Shown here: one piece after another, positions 18,390 to 27,730 of the stretch
How the letters are laid out: each line of letters starts with the position of its first letter
How positions within the stretch are numbered: position 1 is the first letter of the stretch
Assembly: GCF_014489845.1 (NCBI RefSeq)
Contig: NZ_JABURY010000019.1
Span: 1 to 64,000 of the forward strand
From: Frischella japonica
GTDB taxonomy: Bacteria > Pseudomonadota > Gammaproteobacteria > Enterobacterales > Orbaceae
DNA length: 64,000 nt
Reading direction: 5' to 3'
Translations under genes and position numbers: made by a program
The notes under the pieces: generated by a model
Told to the model about the DNA's origin: nothing
The model's input: the letters and a program-made list of their open reading frames with translations, nothing else
The model's database searches: none

Positions 18390-18878
18390 TTAACTTCGGC
18401 TTTCTACCCAGCTGTCTGAGTGAATGATGTTGCCATCTTTGAAAGTCCAAGTAATTTTTTCATAACGCAGTTCAACACGCTCTAAGTGATTGTATTGTTC
18501 TTTTGTTGGATCTTTGATGTTGTGCATTTCTGGTTTAACAGAAACAACTTTTACCCCTTCCATGAAAGTATTGAAATATTCAACTTCCTGACCCGCGTTA
18601 TCAATTTGATACCATTTAATTTCAACAGATTTTAAGTTTTGACCGGTGGTTACTGCTTTGTAAAGATAAGGTGATGAAGAATCAACCTCTTTAACAAACT
18701 CAAGGGCTTTGTGTACACGTGTACCAGTTAATTTACCAGTATTACCGTCAGTAGGAATGTAAACTTGATGATCAAATTCAACAACTTCAACACTCCCCTC
18801 ACGGCCTTCTACTGTCACTGAACCTTTAATTTCAGAACCACCATCATCTTTTAAAAACATATATGCAGGTACTGCCAT
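18390..18878 (-). CDS. hcp: T6SS inner-tube protein Hcp (TssD)
   Basis: A 162-residue protein of the Hcp1 family. It starts MAVPAYMFLKDDGG and contains GSVEVVEFDHQVYIPTD, GTRVHKALEFVKEVD, a WYQIDNAGQEVEYFN block and the terminal ITWTFKDGNI...DSW motif. Hcp hexamers stack into the tube that is propelled out with VgrG. The ribosome binding site AAGGAGA is strong, and a stable hairpin follows the stop, both consistent with high expression. There is no toxin extension. Confidence 0.97.
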   Translation of the reverse strand: MAVPAYMFLKDDGGSEIKGSVTVEGREGSVEVVEFDHQVYIPTDGNTGKLTGTRVHKALEFVKEVDSSSPYLYKAVTTGQNLKSVEIKWYQIDNAGQEVEYFNTFMEGVKVVSVKPEMHNIKDPTKEQYNHLERVELRYEKITWTFKDGNIIHSDSWVESRS

Positions 18879-18917
18879 AGTATTATCTCCTTATTGTTAT
18901 TGTTAATTACTTAATAT

Positions 18918-20693
18918 TTAGTTCTCATCTAGCAATTGACATGTTGTTATTTGAGGAACCAAATTTATTTCCACCCGTCGATTTTGTGAACGTTGCTCAG
19001 GAGTATCATTACTCACCAACGGTTTTTTTGCGCCATACCCTTGTATAGCAAAACAGGTTTCCGGAATGTCACTGGTTTTAATCATCCAATCCCTTACTGC
19101 CGCAGCCCGTTCTAATGAAAGCTGCTGGTTTTTATTTGCATCACCCGTTGAATCGGTATGCCCTGAAATTAAGACTAACCAACCTGCATTATCGTTTTGT
19201 TTAATTTGGGTTTTAATTTCCATAAGCGCATTGATTAAAACTTTGGTCGATTCAGGTTTTAACAAAGCTTTACCACTTTCAAATAACGATAAACTATCAA
19301 GCCGAATCACAGGATATTCTTTAATAACGACCTCTTTTTCTTTAATGATAATTTTTTCTGGTTCAGGTGGCGGTGCTGGGGGTGGCGGTGGTGGAACATA
19401 ACGACCAATCGCACGATTAAGTGGTACCAGTAAATCTTGACCATGATAAAGCCCTAGTCCTAATTTTACCGGCACGCCTTGTTGATTGTAGTCATTCAGT
19501 AAATGACGATCTGCTTTCAAAATTGCTAAAGCTCTATACTTTTCGTCATAACTATCCATGGCAATGAGATCATAATGTTGAATATCATTGTTAATCTGCT
19601 GTGCTAACTTGATATTATTCCAATAAGAAGCACCGAGACCCGCCATAAAAAATAAGGAAGTGATCATTATCATATTGCAGATAGCTTTTCTCTTCGGCGA
19701 ATATGGATAAGCAATCGGCATATATTTAACCAACCTATCTGGTGGGGTAACAATTTCCGCAATCGAATAATGATTGGGAATATCAAGTGTTGTCCGTCGA
19801 TTGATAGTGTGGCTGAATAAATTGTCATGAATAAAATGTGAATTTAATGGATAAATAGCTATCCCTTCTGGTTCACATTTAGCAATAGTTTGTTTATTAT
19901 CTGTCAATACACTTAAGACATGCGCATTCAACCACTGCTCATATTCTTGCAACATGGCACGAAGCGATAAACGTTGTTGACGTTCCTGTGAGTTAAGTTT
20001 TTTATCATTTATCCAGTTATCAATCGGTGATAAATACTCATCCATTAAGTAAATTTGGCGCGCTACAATTTGATACCAATATACAGGTAATGTCACATCA
20101 TCATGATAATGGATATTATTTAAACCAATATGCGCTGAGACATATACTGGCAGTTGATATTTAGCGATCCGACAAGTATCCACCCAAGATTGTCTGAATG
20201 ACTGTAATTTAGCTGTAAATAATCCCTGTTTATTTTCTAACTCAGGCGTGATAGCCAACAATAAACCGATACGGCCTAACATATCTGGCCAACGCGCTAT
20301 TAGTGAATCAAAAACGATTGGTAACTCTGAATATTCTTCGACATATACCCAAACCGCTTCTGATGAAATAATAATATTGGACTCAGCTAAAGTAAGATCC
20401 TCGGGAAAATATTGTTTTGCGCAATTACCGGTCACTAACAAAATAGGTAACCGATAGCGTTGCCTAGCCGGTAATAACGATAGTTTTTGAGTTAAGAAAT
20501 CAATATTTTTAGTGCAAGCATTTAATTTTTTTCGGTAAGAGAGCTGGCGATAAAATAATAAACTTGCTACACCTAAAATCAATATTACACCGATAATCTG
20601 CCAACCAATTGCAATTGGTAAGAAGACCAATAGTAAAACTAAACTTAGAATAACACTATAAATAATCTGTAAACGCCATGGATAATCGTTCAT
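18918..20693 (-). CDS. T6SS-associated inner-membrane protein with C-terminal OmpA/peptidoglycan-binding domain
   Basis: A 591-residue protein with an N-terminal hydrophobic hairpin (about 8-48) and a third membrane segment at about 340-362 (MIMITSLFFMAGLGASYW). A proline-rich linker (VPPPPPPAPPPEPE, about 437-450) follows, then an OmpA_C domain of about 130 residues with GHTDSTGDANKNQQLSLERA and the closing RSQNRRVEI. This OmpA motif binds peptidoglycan. The three-helix plus OmpA plan resembles TagL-type anchors that tie the T6SS membrane complex to the cell wall. It follows tssL with 17 bp spacing. It may substitute for the OmpA domain that some evolved TssL proteins carry. Confidence 0.85.
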   Translation of the reverse strand: MNDYPWRLQIIYSVILSLVLLLVFLPIAIGWQIIGVILILGVASLLFYRQLSYRKKLNACTKNIDFLTQKLSLLPARQRYRLPILLVTGNCAKQYFPEDLTLAESNIIISSEAVWVYVEEYSELPIVFDSLIARWPDMLGRIGLLLAITPELENKQGLFTAKLQSFRQSWVDTCRIAKYQLPVYVSAHIGLNNIHYHDDVTLPVYWYQIVARQIYLMDEYLSPIDNWINDKKLNSQERQQRLSLRAMLQEYEQWLNAHVLSVLTDNKQTIAKCEPEGIAIYPLNSHFIHDNLFSHTINRRTTLDIPNHYSIAEIVTPPDRLVKYMPIAYPYSPKRKAICNMIMITSLFFMAGLGASYWNNIKLAQQINNDIQHYDLIAMDSYDEKYRALAILKADRHLLNDYNQQGVPVKLGLGLYHGQDLLVPLNRAIGRYVPPPPPPAPPPEPEKIIIKEKEVVIKEYPVIRLDSLSLFESGKALLKPESTKVLINALMEIKTQIKQNDNAGWLVLISGHTDSTGDANKNQQLSLERAAAVRDWMIKTSDIPETCFAIQGYGAKKPLVSNDTPEQRSQNRRVEINLVPQITTCQLLDEN

Positions 20694-20710
20694 TATTAAC
20701 CTCTTATCCT

Positions 20711-21376
20711 TTATTGAGTTAATGGCTTAATAAGAGCATTGAGCCTATCATCTAAGAAAAAATACAGACCAATAACCAATCCAATTGACAGCAAGGTAAA
20801 AAACATCAGCAGGGTTTTGCGCCCAAAATAGCGAAAACTTCGGTTTTGTTCAATAATTGCATGTTCAAGTTCTGGCTCGTGATAATGCAAAGCTTCTCTA
20901 AGGGCAATAATTAAATGTTCGCGCTCCATTTGCGGCTGATTTAAATAACAACCTTGAAACCCTAATCCTAATACCCGATCAAAGCAGCTTAAGATTAAAT
21001 ACTCTTTTTTGTCGGCACGTAGTCGATTGCGAATTTTTTCAAAGAGATCATGACCAGCATTATTGGTATTAAAAAATACGACTTGTAATGGCGCACCTAA
21101 CCATTCATCATAATTTTGTGCTTGTTTATTATTTTGACTACATAACAGTACTGTTTCATCCAACAGTGCACATTGCGCATAACTAATATCATCAATCACC
21201 TCCTGACTGAAATGCGCGGCATGTAATTGTTCACGTAGAATCATCACTTGTTGTTTACATTGTTTATAAAGATTACTAACCGATGAAATTACTGTTCCTT
21301 CTTTTAGTTGCACTACCGTTAAAACGGTTTCTCTTAATAATTCATCAATTTCTATATTTTGTTGTTCAGTACTCAT
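20711..21376 (-). CDS. tssL: T6SS membrane complex protein TssL (DotU/IcmH family)
   Basis: A 221-residue protein from the ATG at 21376, chosen because it follows AGGATTAG and lies 10 bp after tssK; a frame ten codons longer would overlap tssK. The DotU pattern is clear: QCALLDETVL (about 80-90), an APLQVVFFNTNNAGHDLFEKI block, LGLGFQGCY, and a single C-terminal membrane anchor (LLMFFTLLSIGLVIGLYFF). TssL is an inner-membrane protein that joins the TssJM complex to the baseplate. There is no C-terminal peptidoglycan domain; the next gene supplies one. Confidence 0.93.
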   Translation of the reverse strand: MSTEQQNIEIDELLRETVLTVVQLKEGTVISSVSNLYKQCKQQVMILREQLHAAHFSQEVIDDISYAQCALLDETVLLCSQNNKQAQNYDEWLGAPLQVVFFNTNNAGHDLFEKIRNRLRADKKEYLILSCFDRVLGLGFQGCYLNQPQMEREHLIIALREALHYHEPELEHAIIEQNRSFRYFGRKTLLMFFTLLSIGLVIGLYFFLDDRLNALIKPLTQ

Positions 21377-21386
21377 AATGCTAATC

Positions 21387-22739
21387 CTATGTACGTAGTA
21401 CCGCAAAAAGCTCTAACGAAATATCGGGTATCGATCTTGGTATATAAAACTCACAACATCTTGCCAATAACATGGCTTTTGCTGAATCATGTGAAAGATC
21501 TAATGCAAAATACTGATTTTCTAAACGCATCGGTATCGCTGCCGGAACGTGACTTAATGCTTTAATCGGTATTCCTGATAGTGCAGAGTGAATAATTTGT
21601 CTTACATCATCCGGTGCACCAGCCTTACATAAAATCGGAAACTGTGATTGAAGTTGGTGACCAGGCATACTGGATCGAACAGATAAATAAAAATCAGCTT
21701 CTTCAACTAAACGTGCATCATGTAAGCGACCTGTCCAGAAAGTATCTTTATCATGTACCAAATCAATTTTAATAACACGTGAAGGTAAACTTTTTTCGAG
21801 CAAATTTCGCACTAATTCAAAAAGTGGAGGAAATACGGCATTTAAATTATCGTGTTGATAAGCAGGAATACCATCCACATCATGTTCCAGAGAGAAGGTT
21901 AATAACGCACCAGTAAAAGCGACCAATTTTTGATATAAATTTTCTGGATGTAACGATGGGTTATCGCGCAAAAATTTCAGTTGGGGTTCAAAAGTATTTA
22001 ACGCATTAAGTAACCAGAATAAAGACACATCAGCAACTGCAAATTCGGCCATTTGTTGATTACGTTCATGGCGCATTCCCATTAAACGTTGGCGTTTAGC
22101 TTGAACTTGAATACATAATAATTCTAATTCTTTAAGTAACGTACTGTTTTGTTGATGTAAATTTAATACTGGTGGCAGATATTGATTATCTAACACAAAT
22201 CGACCATTTAAATCGCGTTTTAACACCGCTATCGGACAAGTGAGGTATTCACTATGATCTTCAAAATCAAATAAAAAGCTTAAGGCACATCGTTCAACCG
22301 CTATAATTTCTTGACCGCTGCCGAGTAAATCTGAAACTTCCACCCATTCTTGACGGAATCGGGTTGGTTTTTCAATGAGCTTTTCATCATAAGCACAATT
22401 TTCACCATTCGCATTAAGTAATGGTAATCCAATATAAACTTTAACTTCATCAACAGCTACCGGAACCTCTGAGGCTAAATTTCTAACCATAGGAATGTTA
22501 TCTGAAACATCAGTATCAATAAGTACTCCATCTGTAAAACGCATGCTCAATGTTTCTACACTAAGGCGATCAACTAACAACATTTGTTGATCAATTTGCA
22601 GACGGTCAATCCCCCAAGGATTTGCAAGGTACAGTTTAGCTAATTGTTGTTTATTATAAGATTCCCACAATGTTTGTTGTTGAAATTGTTCAGGTGTTAA
22701 AAATACACCTTCATTCCATAGCGGGCGATATATTTTCAT
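21387..22739 (-). CDS. tssK: T6SS baseplate adaptor TssK
   Basis: A 450-residue protein from the ATG at 22739, which gives the family's usual start MKIYRPLWNEGVFLTPEQFQQQ (first 20 residues cited: MKIYRPLWNEGVFLTPEQFQ). A GTG six codons upstream is an alternative. TssK trimers link the TssEFG baseplate to TssL in the membrane complex. TssL lies immediately downstream, which supports the call. tssE, tssF and tssG are not in this window, so the remaining baseplate genes must be elsewhere. Confidence 0.93.
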   Translation of the reverse strand: MKIYRPLWNEGVFLTPEQFQQQTLWESYNKQQLAKLYLANPWGIDRLQIDQQMLLVDRLSVETLSMRFTDGVLIDTDVSDNIPMVRNLASEVPVAVDEVKVYIGLPLLNANGENCAYDEKLIEKPTRFRQEWVEVSDLLGSGQEIIAVERCALSFLFDFEDHSEYLTCPIAVLKRDLNGRFVLDNQYLPPVLNLHQQNSTLLKELELLCIQVQAKRQRLMGMRHERNQQMAEFAVADVSLFWLLNALNTFEPQLKFLRDNPSLHPENLYQKLVAFTGALLTFSLEHDVDGIPAYQHDNLNAVFPPLFELVRNLLEKSLPSRVIKIDLVHDKDTFWTGRLHDARLVEEADFYLSVRSSMPGHQLQSQFPILCKAGAPDDVRQIIHSALSGIPIKALSHVPAAIPMRLENQYFALDLSHDSAKAMLLARCCEFYIPRSIPDISLELFAVLRT

Positions 22740-22926
22740 TATTTTGTTAAGCTCCACTTATGTGATCGTTTTATGCAATACTAAAAGCCGTTCTCACTTT
22801 ATTAAGAATCATTTAGTAGCACGCATTTATAATGATGCGAACGATATTATTAACTTATAAATCTCATACCTGTTTGACAGTCATAAACAAATTTAAATAT
22901 AAAATTTAAAAATAGGCTTTTTAACT

Positions 22927-22958
22927 CACCTCACTGACCTTATTAGACCGGTGAGGTG
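22927..22958 (-). terminator. Hairpin between tssC and tssK, possible attenuator
   Basis: CACCTCAC and GTGAGGTG form a perfect 8-bp stem with a 16-base loop, about 50 bp after the tssC stop. No T-run follows on the minus strand, so it may stabilise or process tssBC mRNA rather than terminate. The surrounding 269-bp gap (22740-23008) has no gene. Confidence 0.4.
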
Positions 22959-23008
22959 GCGAACTCAAAAGTTTATTTCTGCATTTAACATAGCATTGTT
23001 CTCAATGC

Positions 23009-24538
23009 TTAAGCTTTTGCTTTAGGCATTTGTGATACCATTGATAAATTAATATCCATTCCCTCGATTTGGAAATGTGGCACCAAGAATGTTTTGACTC
23101 TGAAGAAGCCTGGGTTATCCTCTATATCTTCAACAATAACTTGTGCTTGACGTAATGGATGAGAAGCTTGCACTTCATCGCTTGGATCTGTCATTTCCGT
23201 CACCAAGTTATTAATCCATTTATTAAGTTCCAGTTCAAGAACTCGGCGATCTTTAGTTGCACCAATATTTTCACGTTGTATCACTTTAAGATAATGAGCA
23301 ATACGTGAAAGTAAGAAAATGTAAGGTAAACGTGAATTAATACGGCTATTCGCTGTCGCTTCTTTGGTATCATATATCGCTGGTTTTTGTGCCGAGTTAG
23401 CAGAGAAGAAGCAAGCATAATCACGGTTTTTATAAAAAGATAGTGGAATAAAGCCAAGATTAGCAAACTCAAACTCTCGGGTTTCAGGAATTAACACTTC
23501 GGTTGGAATTTTAACTTGATTACCCGTACCGAGATCATATAAATGAATTGGCAGATCTTCAACTAAACCACCAGCTTGAGGACCACGAATTTGTACACAC
23601 CAACCATTGCTAACAAAGCTTTGTACCATATTGGCAGCAAAAGCAAATGATGCATTTGCCCATAAATAACGGTCATGATCAGGACCTTTAACATCTTCAA
23701 CATAGTTAAAGCTACGCACCGGCACAGTTTCTGGCCCATATGGTAAACGCGCCAATACTCTTGGCAAGGTTAAACCAATATAACGTGAATCATCGGTTTC
23801 TCTAAAACTATTCCATTTAGTGTATTCTGCACGATCAAAGTAGTTAGCGATGTCTTTAATTGCAGCCACTTCATCCATATTTTTCTTACCGAAGAATTTT
23901 GGACCAACCGATGCAATAAATGGCATATGCGCTGCCGCAGCGACTTTTGATACGTTTCGTAATAGAGCAATATCTTGTGGACCACGATCAAATTCATAAT
24001 TAGAAATTGTCACACCAAGTGGTTCACCACCCGGCGTATCATATTCTTGAATGTAAGTATGACGATAAAAACCGGTTTGGTTAATTTCTGGCGCATCTTC
24101 AAAATCTTGACGCAAGTCATCTTTTGATACGTCTAATAATTCAATTTTTACATTACGACGGAAGTCAGTACGGTCAACTAAAAATTTTAAGCCACGCCAT
24201 GTTGCTTCGATTTCTTGAAAAACAGGATGATGCATAATGGCATCGAGTTGCCGACTTAATTTTTGGTCAATTTGACTAATATGATAATCTAGAAGATGCT
24301 TATCTAATTTTTCAATTTTTTGTGAAGAATCTTGAATCATTTTTAGTAAAATATTGACCGCCATTGTCACGCGTTCATTAGGTGAAGATTCCGATAAAGT
24401 ATCATTGTCTTCATACTTATCCATATCCTGTGCTTTATCGATCGGATTTAAATTAATTTTATTAAACAAGGATTGATATACGCCACTGGCGTCTTGTGTC
24501 ACCGTTTGAACTGATTGTTCTACTTTTTGTTCTGACAT
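23009..24538 (-). CDS. tssC: T6SS sheath large subunit TssC (VipB)
   Basis: A 509-residue protein. The ATG at 24538 (MSEQKVEQSV) is preferred because AAAAGGAATAG precedes it; a frame nine codons longer exists. Family marks are EATWRGLKFLVDRTDFR, the PGGEPLGVTISNYEFDRGP block, FGKKNMDEV, RLPYGPETVPVRSFNYVEDV and the C-terminal HPLRQAQVIVEDIEDNPGFF region. TssC and TssB interlock to form the contractile sheath around the Hcp tube. tssB lies 87 bp upstream. Confidence 0.96.
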   Translation of the reverse strand: MSEQKVEQSVQTVTQDASGVYQSLFNKINLNPIDKAQDMDKYEDNDTLSESSPNERVTMAVNILLKMIQDSSQKIEKLDKHLLDYHISQIDQKLSRQLDAIMHHPVFQEIEATWRGLKFLVDRTDFRRNVKIELLDVSKDDLRQDFEDAPEINQTGFYRHTYIQEYDTPGGEPLGVTISNYEFDRGPQDIALLRNVSKVAAAAHMPFIASVGPKFFGKKNMDEVAAIKDIANYFDRAEYTKWNSFRETDDSRYIGLTLPRVLARLPYGPETVPVRSFNYVEDVKGPDHDRYLWANASFAFAANMVQSFVSNGWCVQIRGPQAGGLVEDLPIHLYDLGTGNQVKIPTEVLIPETREFEFANLGFIPLSFYKNRDYACFFSANSAQKPAIYDTKEATANSRINSRLPYIFLLSRIAHYLKVIQRENIGATKDRRVLELELNKWINNLVTEMTDPSDEVQASHPLRQAQVIVEDIEDNPGFFRVKTFLVPHFQIEGMDINLSMVSQMPKAKA

Positions 24539-24625
24539 AGTTCTATTCCTTTTATCATGATCCAATTTTGATCATCAGCTTTTCTTGCAAATTAGTTAAT
24601 TACAGCACAATTACGACTGCTAAAT

Positions 24626-25129
24626 TTATTCTTGAGTATTTTGGGCAACAATGGCATTTAATTCTGCGCGAAGTTCATCTGAAAGTTGTTCATCTTTAAC
24701 GATTTTTTCCAACTCATGACGAAATGTTGCATTATCCATCAAGTTAGATTTGAGATCTCTCAACAGGTTGCGCATAGCCAGCAGTGAACGTAGTTGGGGA
24801 ATTTTTTTAGCAACTTGTTCTGGTTTAAAATCATTCATCGATTGAAAATCGAGATTAACGTTAACTTCAGAATTGTCACCGGCAAGCGTATCCTGAACTG
24901 AAATCGTTGCTTGAGGATTTAATTCTTTTAAAACGGCATCAAAATTATTTTTATTGATTGATACTTTCTGTCTCTCAATAAGTGGACGAGTATCCTTACC
25001 ATGACTGTAATTTCCCATAGCAAGAATTTTTAAGGGTAATTCAACCTTCTTTTGAGCCCCACCGGTATGAAGGTCTAGTTGAATATTAACACGTGAAGCG
25101 GGAACTTCATTTTGATAGCTATTTGACAT
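24626..25129 (-). CDS. tssB: T6SS sheath small subunit TssB (VipA)
   Basis: A 167-residue protein from the ATG at 25129 (MSNSYQNEVPASRVNI), which is preceded by GAGGAATAATT. It contains RVNIQLDLHTGGAQKKVELPLKIL (start cited: RVNIQLDLHTGGAQ), FDAVLKELNPQATISVQD, and the FKPEQVAKKIPQLRSLLAMR helix. All are typical of the VipA sheath component. It is the first gene of the T6SS run in this window, and a 1.1-kb non-coding region precedes it, so the main promoter probably lies there. Confidence 0.95.
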   Translation of the reverse strand: MSNSYQNEVPASRVNIQLDLHTGGAQKKVELPLKILAMGNYSHGKDTRPLIERQKVSINKNNFDAVLKELNPQATISVQDTLAGDNSEVNVNLDFQSMNDFKPEQVAKKIPQLRSLLAMRNLLRDLKSNLMDNATFRHELEKIVKDEQLSDELRAELNAIVAQNTQE

Positions 25130-26154
25130 AATTATTCCTCTTAGTAAATTCAATTGTTAACTTTACGATGACGAGTATATATAAGAGTAGCCATATCAAC
25201 AACCGTATTGACGTATCAAAATTTATACTAAAATGAATTATTTTTTATGCGATTTTTGATTAAATTTTTATTATTTATAAGGTTAACGGTTAAGATTAAT
25301 GGTGAAGATTATCTAAAAAGATTATTTATAATGCATTTTATTGTGCAAAAAATAGTCACCCATTTAAAATAAATATTCAATTGATCAGATTTTTAAGATA
25401 CGAATTCAGATTATTCGACAATAACCATTGGTTAAACAGTATTGAAATGATTTGCACATCAGCATCGAATTAATAAGCGTTTATAACAGACTTTTTTGCC
25501 AAAATGGCTTAACAACTCTTTCTTTTCCATTTAGTTTGCAAACGATCAAATAATACTCTGTCAGTGTATTATCTCCCACTTAACCTGATTAGCGAATGTA
25601 TTATTTTCTTCAACACTATCTATGACAATGTCTGAATGTGGTGTACAGACCGTCGGAATAACATACCAATGCTTTGTATTTATGATCAATTTGATGAAAC
25701 TATTGCTTACGCTTAAATTAGCTGTACACTATGATTAAAGCTTTTATTATCAATGATTTTTCTTCATAAGTTAAATTCAACAGAGTGAGTTAATCGGCAG
25801 CGTTGTTACATTCGCATACACTGTTTTGCTGGCTTCAAGCACAATGTGCTCTATCACAAGCTTGCGCAACGCTATTATGTTTAAATTCACCATAAAACCT
25901 TGCTGAATTATTGTTATTAACTTCATTTTAATGAGGTTATTTTATTAGACTGAAATCATTAACCCACAATAGAAATTTTTCAATTATGGTATGTCACACT
26001 ATTTTAGCATCGATTAGGTGAGTTTATGTAAAAACTGTTGTAAAAAATTGATACCAGATTCGTCAAAATTGCCATTATCATAACGGGAAAAGACGATTAG
26101 ATTAATGCAATAGTAAGGTCTATTAAGAGGGGATATTATGCGTATCATCTATGC
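25130..26154. other. Non-coding region upstream of tssB, with decayed-looking coding fragments
   Basis: About 1 kb without an intact gene between tssB and the APE-side terminator. It should hold the T6SS promoter, but none was identified with certainty. One minus-strand frame (25561-25728, 55 codons ending QVKWEIIH) is open and reads like a protein tail but has no start codon. Nearby frames are interrupted by stops. This looks like the site of an eroded gene; no family was recognised. Confidence 0.5.
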
Positions 26155-26178
26155 AAAAATACCCTCTTATGAGGGTAT
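26155..26178 (-). terminator. Rho-independent terminator of the apeB-lipoprotein unit
   Basis: On the minus strand ATACCCTC and GAGGGTAT form an 8-bp stem with a 4-base loop (ATAA), followed by TTTTTGC. It lies about 40 bp after the stop of the lipoprotein gene at 26217. Confidence 0.85.
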
Positions 26179-26216
26179 TGCAAGTATTTAATTGATCATT
26201 AAATATAATCAAGTTG

Positions 26217-26618
26217 TTATTGTTTCTGCATAAAAGCGTTCTGTTGAATTTTCTGATCCAAATTTGCGACCCAACGTTGATAATTGCGATGCACTTTACC
26301 ATTTGGTCCTTTTAAATTTTCGCTGGTAGAAGCATATTTAATCGTATAACCTTTTTCAGAATAGATTATATTAACGGTAACATTATAGCCTCGATTATAG
26401 AGTGATGCTTCAATAGTATTTTTATTAATAGCATGCATATTCCATGAACCAAAAGCACGTTGACCTTTTGTTGCAGCTGCTAAAATGGATTGTTTTACTT
26501 GCTCTTTGGTTAAGCCAGTTAATGCAGTATTGTAGTCTTGTGGTTCTTGGTATTTTCCCGCACAACCAAATAAAGATATAGCTAAAACAGCTGATAATAT
26601 GATTTTCCAAAACTTCAT
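26217..26618 (-). CDS. Small lipoprotein linked to the aryl polyene cluster
   Basis: A 133-residue protein with signal peptide MKFWKIILSAVLAISLFGC and a lipobox at Cys19. Ala follows the Cys, so outer-membrane sorting is expected. The mature part contains a helical LTKEQVKQSILAAATKGQR segment and a beta-rich NVTVNIIYSEKGYTIKYAS segment, then VHRNYQRWVANLDQ. Similar small lipoproteins are widespread in proteobacteria without a known function. It lies 26 bp downstream of the methyltransferase gene and shares its terminator. Published APE clusters list a gene called apeA at this side, and this may be it; I am not sure enough to name it. Confidence 0.65.
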   Translation of the reverse strand: MKFWKIILSAVLAISLFGCAGKYQEPQDYNTALTGLTKEQVKQSILAAATKGQRAFGSWNMHAINKNTIEASLYNRGYNVTVNIIYSEKGYTIKYASTSENLKGPNGKVHRNYQRWVANLDQKIQQNAFMQKQ

Positions 26619-26644
26619 CAGTTACTCCTTGATATATTATTAGT

Positions 26645-27730
26645 TTAACGTTTTTTACAAATAAGTAAGGTATGACCTAAACCTAGACCATCAATATCTT
26701 GTTCAACATGAAAACCCGCTTTATTCAAGCATTGGTAAAATGTTTTAGAATGATAAAAACGGCTATTTCCATTAGCAAAGCAAGTAAAATAAAGTGATGA
26801 AGCATTCAAACTTAATGCTCCTGCTTCGAAAGGTTGTCGATCCCAAAACATTTCCATAATACAGACAACTGCGTCATTTTTCATGCTAGCGTGAATCAGT
26901 GACAAAATTGCGATAATTTGTGCTTCGCTAAAACAATCGAGAAATTGACTCATCCACCATAAATCAGCTTGATTAGGTAATGACACCGCCGACAATAAAT
27001 TAACCGGATAACCTGTAATACGAGACGCAAATCCCGCTGCCTGAATGTTTTCTTGTGCTAGCTTAATTTGTTGCGGTAAATCTAGTAGTGTAATTTGGAT
27101 ATTAGGATCTTGATTAGCACAAAATAAAGCCCATTTACCGGTATTACCACCAACATCATAAATATGTTGCGGATTAAGTGATTTAATTTGTTTAAATGCA
27201 TCAGGAAATGAACTATCAGAATAGAAATGATCGAATTCAAACCAACTTTTTTTCGCTTTGGTTGGCAATTGACTTAAGTATGGATAAATACTTTGCCAAT
27301 CGCCAAATACTTGTAAACCTGAAGGCTTGCCTTCTACTAGCGCTTGCTCAAGATATTGCATTCCTTCGTAGCACACATCTTGAGTGAAATCTATATTAAC
27401 ATTGGTCATTTTATCATGTAACAAATAATGTCCGATTTTTGCCAAAATATAATGATCATTGTGTAAATAAACAATATGCATACTTAATGCAACATCGAGC
27501 AATAATTGAATTGCGTAGGGTGATAATGCAATATTTTCACATATTTGCTCTATTTTAACCCCTTGCTGATGAAATTGATCCAAATAAGCTAATATACCTT
27601 TATTTCGCAAACATAATACAGCTTGAAATAAAATAGGAGAAAACGCAATTTTCTGGGCTTCGGTAATGGCATCTAATGCTGTATAAATCTCTTTGTCATA
27701 TCTATATTTTTTTGGTTGTTTTGTATCCAC
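26645..27730 (-). CDS. apeB: SAM-dependent O-methyltransferase of aryl polyene biosynthesis (ApeB-like)
   Basis: A 361-residue protein. The N-terminal ~165 residues form a helical winged-helix dimerisation domain (KIEQICENIALSPYAIQLLL). The Rossmann fold follows, with the SAM motif IYDVGGNTGKWALF (about 192-205), ITLLDLPQQI, and WWMSQFLDCF at the motif corresponding to the catalytic strand. This is the O-methyltransferase family 2 layout. In APE pathways a methyltransferase modifies the aromatic head group. It is divergent from the apeC-apeR operon, sharing a 317-bp intergenic region. The name rests on context. Confidence 0.78.
   Translation of the reverse strand: MDTKQPKKYRYDKEIYTALDAITEAQKIAFSPILFQAVLCLRNKGILAYLDQFHQQGVKIEQICENIALSPYAIQLLLDVALSMHIVYLHNDHYILAKIGHYLLHDKMTNVNIDFTQDVCYEGMQYLEQALVEGKPSGLQVFGDWQSIYPYLSQLPTKAKKSWFEFDHFYSDSSFPDAFKQIKSLNPQHIYDVGGNTGKWALFCANQDPNIQITLLDLPQQIKLAQENIQAAGFASRITGYPVNLLSAVSLPNQADLWWMSQFLDCFSEAQIIAILSLIHASMKNDAVVCIMEMFWDRQPFEAGALSLNASSLYFTCFANGNSRFYHSKTFYQCLNKAGFHVEQDIDGLGLGHTLLICKKR

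Noticed and set aside
19066-19401. 111-codon plus-strand frame with a Gly run
   Set aside because: It is antisense to the OmpA-like gene; the Gly run is the complement of its proline-rich linker.
25561-25728. Transposase remnant in the gap upstream of tssB
   Set aside because: I compared the broken frames with IS1-type transposases from memory and found no convincing shared motif, and no inverted repeats were seen.
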